Source: Misgurnus anguillicaudatus (lineage: Eukaryota; Chordata; Actinopteri; Cypriniformes; Cobitidae). Taken from it: a stretch of DNA of 64,000 bases. Both the position numbers and the translations under genes were made by a program. The stretch covers positions 16,769,501 through 16,833,500 of the forward strand of contig NC_073356.2 of the NCBI RefSeq assembly GCF_027580225.2. The letters are read 5' to 3'. The notes beneath the pieces are model-generated. The model did no database searches, was not told the origin of the DNA, and worked only from the letters and a program-made list of their open reading frames with translations. Of the stretch, positions 56,784-64,000 are shown in pieces (within the stretch, counting starts at the first letter, position 1; each line of letters begins with the position of its first letter).

Positions 56784-57254
56784 TTACTATCCATGCTGAA
56801 ACTGAGATTGACCAGCAACTTAATAGAACAGCATGTCATGGTCTCCTTTATAATCAAACAAGAAACGAAAAATGCATGCGCATAGTTTCTCGAGAGAGAA
56901 ATTGTGACTAATAAGCAAATTTAAGACGTTGCGGATAAAATTCAGCAAATGCATGATTGCAAATACAAATCACGTCACGTCTTTAAAGCATCTTTACGGG
57001 ATGTGTGTGAACGCACACACAGATTCCGAAAAAATCAAACATTGGCAGTGCGAATTAACCAAAATGAAATGATTCATGGATGATTTCCAGAGACATTTTC
57101 CTCTAATTTCTGTAATTTCTATGTGAAAATGGATTATTAGGTATTAACTAAAACCTGACTGAGCTATCACAAAATTTTTTGGATTACTCATTGATGAGAA
57201 ACCCCAGATGCACAAAATCATGCCTTGAACCTTTATTGTGAACCATTCTGGTAC

Positions 57255-57400
57255 CAAAGAGTGCAAATTAGTACATAAAATGTACATATTAATACCAAAT
57301 GTATACATATCTGTACATAAATGGTCCTTTTAAAAGAGTACTGCCCCAGGGACAGCTAGGGACCATTTTTGACCATTTTATTCTGACAGTGTACATGTAA
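57255..57400. mobile_element. GGTACC/GGTCCC-type MITE fragment
   Basis: Right part CCCCAGGGACAGCTAGGGACC with TTTATTCTGACAGTGTAC at the end mirrors 51156-51205. Left limit uncertain. Confidence 0.5.
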
Positions 57401-57488
57401 TACAAGAAGTATAAAGAAACATTAAATACGTAGAATAATACTTAAAAAATGTATTTAAGTGATATAGATAAATATGTAAGTGGAAGAG

Positions 57489-57543
57489 TTAAAGGGAAAT
57501 TCTGTCATAATTTTCTCATCCTCATGTTGTTTTTAACCTGTAT

Positions 57544-57574
<31 letters not shown>

Positions 57575-57831
57575 TTTTGATGAACACAAAAGAAGATATT
57601 TGAATAAATGATGGTTAAGCAGACAGCTGTTTGTAACCATTGACTTCCATAGTAGGAAAAATAATTAAGATGGAATTCAATGGTGTACCATCAACTGTGT
57701 GCTTACGGTACCATAATTTATAAAAATATCTTCTTTTATGTTCATCAAAATAAACTGATACAGGTTTAAAACAACATGAGGGCGGGTAAATGATAACAGA
57801 ATTTTTATTTTCGGGTTAACTATCCCTTTAA
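57489..57831. mobile_element. 343-bp TTAA MITE, complete
   Basis: TTAAAGGGAAATTCTG at 57489 and AACTATCCCTTTAA ending at 57831, with TTAA at both ends. Inner palindrome around GACTTCCATAGTAGGAAAA, and the mirrored pair GAACACAAAAGAAGATATTT / AAATATCTTCTTTTATGTTC. It is the reference copy for fragments at 1, 30068, 39320, 48520 and 60770. Confidence 0.87.
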
Positions 57832-58414
57832 GTACAGATGTGCACATTACTGTAAGTTCTGTTAAGGGAAGGTTTGTGTTTATGTAGCGGGGTGGGAGTC
57901 TGGAACCTGAGTGGTGCCATGATGACCTTTTCCTTGCCACTTTTAGTGTTGTGACTTGACTGTGCTCATTAAAACCAGTGTAACGGACCATTCCCCCTAA
58001 TTGTTTCTGTTGACAAATTAGTACTTGGGAGTCGGGCTGGAAGCTTCCAGCTAATGAGAGATCCATGGTATGACTATTTTACTGCAATTTGTGATGGAGA
58101 GAGAGATGCTTTGTTCTTACTGAGCTGCCCATGAATGGCACTTTTTAAGCCATTTTGACATAAAGATTGTTCCACTAGGAAGCCATTTTTATTATGCTTT
58201 TAGAAATAGTTCATTTTAGCCAATTTATTATATTAAGATGGTGGACAAAACAAGTAAATGTTGATTACTTAAATAAAGAACTAGTTGACCAAATATGAAA
58301 ATCGTCATAGTTTATTCACCTTCATCTCATATAAGATGTATATGATATTTTATCTTCAGTTAAATACAGATGAATACATTTATATTAAAATGCGGTCATG
58401 TTACCTTATATAGG

Positions 58415-58645
58415 AGCCAGCAATTAAAGAAAAACACCACCGTTTTTCAATATTTTACTATGTTCTTACCTCAACTTAGATTAATTAATACATACCTATC
58501 TTTTTTCATTGCATGCACTTTTAATCTTTGTACAGCGCCTCATGAATGTGTTAGCATTTAGCCTAGCCCCATTTATTCCTATGGCTCCAAACAGGGATGA
58601 ATTTATAAGCCACCAAACACTTCCATGTTTTCCCTATTTAAAAAC
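58415..58645. mobile_element. Fragment of the 19230-type repeat family
   Basis: AAAAACACCACCGTTTTTCA, TTAGCATTTAGCCTAGCCCC and CACTTCCATGTTTTCCCT are motifs I recall from an abundant cyprinid repeat. No ends found. Confidence 0.45.
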
Positions 58646-58859
58646 AGTAGACTATCCTTGAACTTTATGGATACTCATTTTAACATACTATGATTTGGGA
58701 CATACTAATTCAAATTTTTGTCCTCTATAGGTGAATGGTAAATATTTGTGTAGACGTGGTGCTCTTCAGATATTAGATTCATTGGTATTCAACACAGAAA
58801 CCCTCATCTCTGCTTCTGCCGTGCCCTCACTCCGCTATACGCATGAAGTCACTCTGTCT

Positions 58860-59420
58860 TTCTCTCTCTCACATCCACCTGTTCTATGGTCCAGTGGAGG
58901 GCTGTGAATGCTATCAGGGGAGAGCGGGTGCGGTGCAACCCGCCTGGCTCTAGTCCATCACGGGTGCACTCAGGCTACTTTCCAAGCCTGCCAGAGCCCC
59001 GCCGCATCAGGGTCCCAGCTGCAGACCCAACTGCCGCATTACAGCATGACGGATGGCTTCATATCAGGTGTTTAAACCGATTGGCCGCTCCATCTGCTGA
59101 AGGATTTGGGAAGTCTGGAGTTCCCGAGTGATGAATGGCAAGAAGCGATGCTGCCAATCAGCCCTACCTTTGGCAGTGTCGTTTTTCTGCTCTTTCTCTT
59201 CCTCCTACCAAACAAGTGTTTAATTTTCCTTTTCATTGTTTTTATAAAACTCGTCTGTCTACCAGCAGGAAAAGCACTACAGTATGGTGAGTTTAATAGT
59301 AAAGTGTGGGAAGTCTCCAGATAGCAGCAGTCGGCTTGAGTGTCTGAACTGCACATGAATAATCTGCAAAGCTCATTTTATCCCAACGGCTACTGTGCAT
59401 AACCACCATCACATTAAAGT
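58860..59420. other. Non-repetitive GC-richer block, candidate regulatory element
   Basis: 58880-59170 has raised GC, no repeats. A plus-strand 81-residue frame (58886-59131) overlaps others and has no domain. Confidence 0.33.
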
Positions 59421-60006
59421 CAGCCAGGGCTAGTTCTGCCTTACAGCCTTACATTAAATTACCATTTATCTTCTTAGCAGAGACTTTCTTACAAGTACTG
59501 CATGTAGACTTACACTGTTTAGATGGATATAGAACCAGATAAAATATGTGAAGGCTCTGTTTACACCTGGTAATAAGATGCGTTTTGGTCGACCGGATCA
59601 CAAGTGAACTCTTTTGTCCACTTACGACCGCTTCTGTCCTGATTACTTCGAGGGGATGGTCTATGGACGAGTTGTTAAAACATGAGTGGGAGAAATGATG
59701 GGTTTACGTTGGCACGCACTAATATTCTGTCTGAGTCCGCTGCTTGTGCTGTTAATAAACATGCTGCACAATGTTTTGTACAAGTTTTTGTAAGGGCTGC
59801 TCTGAATTCTTAAATATTTCAGAGCAGCTGATGAAATAAGCTCGCACAACTTTCACACGCTTGCAAAATGAAACAAAAATAAAAAGTGGTGAGCCATCAC
59901 TTTAGTTTTATCAATGATAGCCTAAATACCACTCAGAACATTGTGGGTTCGCGTTGGAAGTCAGGACCGATGGAAAAACATCACACATTGGGTCAGTAGG
60001 CGGATA
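59421..60006. other. No feature recognised
   Basis: Mixed DNA; the A/G-rich end before 59900 contains no repeat ends. Confidence 0.35.
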
Positions 60007-60013
60007 GTAAATG

Positions 60014-60596
60014 ACAGACTGATATCACGAAAAGTCGTGTTATAGTCACGTGTAATTTGATTATGTATTTGTGTCCATGGCACGAAATGCAGCTTTTTCT
60101 TTTTCGTGACACGCGCACAAATTTCTACAAATAGTTTCTTGTGTTTGTGGCACAACTTTCTTTTTCGTTTCATTTTATGTATTGTTTTCTCATTGCTTGG
60201 GGTTGGGGTTAGAATTACTTTTTTTTTTACATTTTTAGACATCCAAACCCGAACTCTAACCCCAACTCCAGGCAAGAATAGTTTTAAAAGTGGAAGAAAA
60301 ACATGTAGAAACAAATACATAAAAGTAAATTCTAACCCAAACCCCAAATCTAACCCCAACCCCATGCGACAATGATCTAAAAATGGGGGGGGGGGAAACG
60401 AGAAAACAATAAATAAAATGAAACGAAAAATGAAGTCGTGCCACACATGAAAAAAAATTTATAGAAATTTGTGAGAGTGACACGAAAAAGACATTTGTGC
60501 TCAAGGCACAAAAAAAGCTGCATTTCGTGCCATGGACATGACTAAATTAATACAATTTTGCGTGACTATAACATGACTTTCCATGAAATCATGTTG
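60014..60596. mobile_element. Palindromic element, copy 4, complete
   Basis: GTAAATG lies exactly on both sides (60007-60013 and 60597-60603). Ends GACTGATATCACGAAAAGTC and complement of GACTTTCCATGAAATCATG are inverted. GGGGTTGGGGTTAGAATTA (60199) is mirrored by TCTAACCCCAACCCCATG (60350). Arms carry repeated TTTTTCGTGACA motifs. A 161-residue minus-strand frame follows the symmetry and has no known domain. Confidence 0.83.
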
Positions 60597-60769
60597 GTAA
60601 ATGGTCTTTTGTAGCGGTCCAAACAAATTCAATCATTTTAGCATTTAGCATCTACACCACAAAAGCAGTCCAGCTGAATACGTGTTTGACTACCACTGAC
60701 AAGCTCAAAACATTTTACCTCCAATTTAAACCTCATTCACCCGTCCTCAAAAATAAAAGTTCAGTCTTT

Positions 60770-60960
60770 ATTTCTTAACCCTCATGTCATTCAAAGCCTG
60801 TATGACATTCATTCTTCATAACAAGATATTTTGAGAAATGTCTCAGTGGTTTTGTGTCCATACAGCGGAGGTCAACAGTGGCCAATATTGTTTGGTTACC
60901 AAAATTATTCTTACTTTGTGTCCCACAAAAAAGAAAGTTATAGAGGATGATAATGATGAA
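60770..60960. mobile_element. TTAA-type MITE, left-half fragment
   Basis: CCTCATGTCATTCAAAGCC, CTTCATAACAAGATATTTTG and CAATATTGTTTGGTTACC follow the internal order of the 57489/1 family. No intact end. Confidence 0.5.
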
Positions 60961-63015
60961 TGTTTCAAACTATACATTTCATACATGTCAATGATAATTT
61001 TTGTATGTGAACTTGGTCTGATACTAAGACTAAAAACTTTCCTTTCAATTATCTTTACTATACATACCCGTCTCTCCAACGACCTGACTTCATTCTGGCT
61101 AAAGTTTTGGAGTCTGGTTGGCTCTGCCCTGCTGAAAGGTGCTATAATTTTCTTGATCCAAAGAGCATCTCTCTTCACGATTGCCATTCAAAAGTAGCTT
61201 TATATTCTGCTGAATGTGCATTGCTTGCAATACATTTTATTATATATCACAGGGTGATTCTGTGCCAGCAACCCAGCAAGCCATTTTGCATTTAAAAGAT
61301 GTCTAATAGCCTTCAAAACACAGCCCAGATATTTAGGCTAAAACAAAATCTGTAGCAAAATTGTCCTCAAATAAAGCAAAATTTAGGCACTCAGTGAACA
61401 TTTAATAGACGTCTAACCATAGAGCAAAATTAAATAAACAAATGGAAACAAACGCTCCCTAATCAATGTTGACTTTGCTTACATGATGGAATATCATGCA
61501 TGCCGCGAGTTATGCCGGCAAAAACAAATGTAAACCAAAGTTTATTTTGGCTAAGCAAGCTACTCATAGCCAGACTATATCGGGTCTACAGTAAACCCAG
61601 ACTGTGAAATGATGGCAAATGCTCACTGGGAATTAACAATAAGTCACCACTGGTTTACAGTTTGGTCTACGTATTCACTTCATGAAATGTAACAACCACT
61701 TTTTACAATCCAGTGTTGAAAATACATCAGATTACAGATGTAAAAATGTTTTAATTTGAAAAAAAAAGTTATGAGATTAAAGCTGGCCAAGCCTGTAAAC
61801 ACAAGCTTAAAATGCTCCCTTGTTATAAAATTTTCAGGTTATTTACTTATATCCCTTTTCACAGTGCTGATGCATTTTTTATGTTGATGTCTTCTCCTGA
61901 TGTAAACAAACACCTCTGTTCCAACAGTGGACTCTGGCTACCTTAATATTTGTCTAATTTGTGTGTGTTAGTGTGCACCGGGTGTCCTCATACGTACTTT
62001 GTGCCAGAGCGTGTGTGCGCTGCTGTTTATGCTCTCTCTGGCTCCTTAATTTGCCTTCTTTATAGACAGTAGGCTTCTCATGATGTGTGGGAAATCCATT
62101 TGACTGATAGCACTTCCAGTTGTTGAAACAAGACAGGTCCGGGTAAATCAATACACCGTCTTTCCTTCTCGTGGCACAGCAATGGGGACATATTTCAAAG
62201 TGCACGGTTCAAAAGACAGCGTAGAGTTGTGTGTGCGAGTTTTCGTATGTGTGTTTGTATATCTGTGACTGACAGGCAGGGCAACGTTACACTTCATATG
62301 TCTTGTCTGTCAGCTTTTATTGCCGATGGGAGTGGGGCTGGTGGAAGGCAGCGAGATGTGTTTTTCGCATGTGCACACTTCAAAAAGGATCGTACAGAGA
62401 CCAGCACCCAGAGGACACCACTGATCCCACCAACTCTGGTTTTGAGAGACTTTTATATGTGCCACTTTGGACCGAACCTTACAGTAATCCCATGGGTATA
62501 ATTGCTTGAATCTTGCTTCTCTTCCATATTTTCATTTACACAAAGAGGGGTCTGTTGCTTGACTTATTTGAGGAATTGCCTGTGGGAGTTTTAAAAAACA
62601 AGCAGTACATGTAACGACGAGAGCAGTGTGATTTATTGATTCATGTCGGGGCGGAGAAATGGGAAGGTGTGAAAAATCATTCGGTAATATACGGCCTTCT
62701 GACAAGAACTTGGTTGGAGAATGAGACAAAGCTTTGGAGAACAGCCCACCAATTACATTATCGCAAGGGAAGAAACGTTGTAGAAGAATGTCAGTTTCTT
62801 TCCACTTAGATTTTCCTCTTAAATTCAATAATATGCCGAGTAAACTGCCTGCTCCACTGCGGACCTGTGCAACCTCTTATTTAATGTTGTTGGTAGCTAA
62901 AAATACTGAATCGTATTTGAAAACAAGTCTAGTTTGGCAAGATCAGAGTATGTTGTAACTGGTTTAATGGAGTACTTTTTGTCCACCCACCTCATTTTAA
63001 TGCTACCAGATAGTA
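60961..63015. other. No gene recognised
   Basis: A 119-residue plus frame (60838-61197) and its shadow lack domains. 61950-62520 and 62530-62960 have balanced composition and could hold regulatory DNA; the rest is AT-rich. Confidence 0.3.
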
Positions 63016-63547
63016 ACTTGATTGTTATTGTGTGAGCGTGTGTTTGCATGTATGCCACAGGTGGCTGACCGGTAGGTGGGGAAATGCAGGAAGTCTGCGT
63101 GGCCGTCTGTGTGTCAGTCCCAGCATGTTTTTCCCTCAGCCGAGGCGAGGTATCCTGTGTGTGTGCGGCCCATCGGCCAATGCGGCCAACTTTCAGGAAC
63201 CCCAGCGGCAAAAACAGCACTGTGTGTTTCCTGGACTCTTGTGCTGTTATCAGTGGACACGACACCCGCTCGTGCCCCTGCAGGTTTCCTAAACCACCAT
63301 CCTTTTGCCTCCGGTGTCAAGATGTTGCCCTGTGATTGCCACAAGAAGTGTTTCTCTAACACACACTGGGCACAAAAGAAATTGCATTGAATCATTGTGA
63401 TAACAGAGGGTAGGTCTGTTTGTGCTGATTTGAGACGAACGTGTTTCATTCCAGTCAGCAGCTCGTAGACTCTTAAGTTGAGAGGAGTCACTGAGTTGTC
63501 TTTGTCTGAGAGGAACAAAGAGTCTGACCTGCACACCAAGAATTTTC
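63016..63547. other. Non-repetitive block
   Basis: GC-balanced with G/T-rich start; frames of up to 141 residues exist in several phases on both strands, so none is called. CAGGTTTCC at 63281 looks like a weak splice donor without a supported exon. Confidence 0.28.
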
Positions 63548-64000
63548 TTAAAGGGATAGTTCGGCCAAAAATTATATTTAACCCATGATTTACTCACCCT
63601 CAAGCCGTCTGAGATGCATATGTTTATAATTTTTCAGACATTTTCACTTATTTTAGAAAATGTCCTAGATCTTTCAGTTTATAAAATATAAAGATATGGG
63701 GTCCACCTCCTTCAACTCCAAAACGTGCATCCATCCTTCGCCAAAGTAATCCATACAGCTCCAGGGTAATCTGTGCGGTTTTGTCATTTAAAACTTTATA
63801 ATGAAAATAACTAGCTTAACGCCACCATCTTAGATGCCTCACCGTAGTGTGTGCACTTTTCATAGTGACGTATGACAAATGCGGAGGGCATTTATTTAAT
63901 AAACTGAAAATGTGTTCGTCTAAAAATGTTGGACATGTGCATCTTGGAGGGCTTGAGGGTGAGTAAATCATGGGTTTAATATCATTTTGAGATATTTTGA
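63548..64000. mobile_element. TTAA MITE running off the window
   Basis: Starts TTAAAGGGATAGTTCGG (63548). CCATGATTTACTCACCCTCA (63580s) is mirrored by GAGGGTGAGTAAATCATGG at 63955-63973. The right terminal repeat lies beyond the window. A different subfamily from 57489 in its middle part. Confidence 0.8.

Noticed and set aside
59961..60504. 161-residue and overlapping mirrored frames
   Set aside because: They follow the symmetry of palindromic element 4; similar peptides appear on both strands.
60838..61197. 119-residue hydrophobic frame
   Set aside because: Begins inside a MITE fragment, AT-rich bias gives the hydrophobic residues; opposite frame is equally open.
63084..63335. Possible Cys-rich coding exon
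   Set aside because: Three phases and the opposite strand are all open over the same DNA; no splice sites with support.

Overview
This window is nuclear DNA from a bony fish, most probably a cypriniform (carp or zebrafish relative). It is AT-rich, has no operons or dense coding, and is packed with short DNA transposons whose ends look like cyprinid families: TTAA-flanked elements with ends such as TTAAAGGGATAGTTC, a fish Tc1 element, elements with TWA or 8-bp duplications, LTRs, tRNA-derived SINEs and (CT)n, (TA)n and poly(T) tracts. Family resemblances are from memory; no search was run. I found no intact protein-coding gene. The only recognisable coding sequence is a broken Tc1 transposase on the minus strand (36276-37284). 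The window therefore looks like a gene desert or the inside of a very long intron.

Layout. 1-5000: an old DNA element (1921-4806) cut open by an approximately 1.9-kb element that itself holds a solo LTR (3183-3929, GTTAC duplications), and by a palindromic element (4304-4740). 6548-7206: a very young retro-insertion with a 37-base poly(T) and identical 105-bp flanking copies. 7791-10516: a SINE/LINE-tail repeat, then a 1.7-kb inverted-repeat element holding an LTR plus the start of a tRNA-Pro-type primer-binding site. 11600-12546: hairpin repeats and a TAA-flanked MITE. 16409-20226: two more nests. 21640-26900: a palindromic element and four MITE-type repeats. 28594-34294: TTAA MITEs, one inside a palindromic element, a tandem duplication split by an insertion, and a 1.58-kb hAT-like element with perfect 8-bp duplications. 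36244-41436: Tc1, Tc1-MITE, TTA-flanked MITE and an LTR fragment. 43697-50017: a minisatellite and nested MITEs, two of one family in opposite orientation. 51156-53133: MITEs and a SINE. 55517-64000: more MITEs, a fourth palindromic element, and a TTAA element running off the window end.

Between the repeats lie blocks with balanced composition, no detectable repeat structure and homeodomain-like TAAT motifs (for example 640-1320, 15700-16340, 23500-24070, 38300-39310, 41560-42960, 47000-47600, 53440-54720, 58860-59420). These are the best candidates for conserved non-coding regulatory elements of a distant developmental gene, but conservation cannot be seen from one sequence.

Most noteworthy: (1) three tandem approximately 137-bp units in the solo LTR, each with two hairpins whose arms differ between units by paired changes; (2) the retro-insertion with perfect 105-bp flanking duplications; (3) nests where related copies inside the window supply the approximate empty site; (4) a palindromic family with target duplications at three of four copies.
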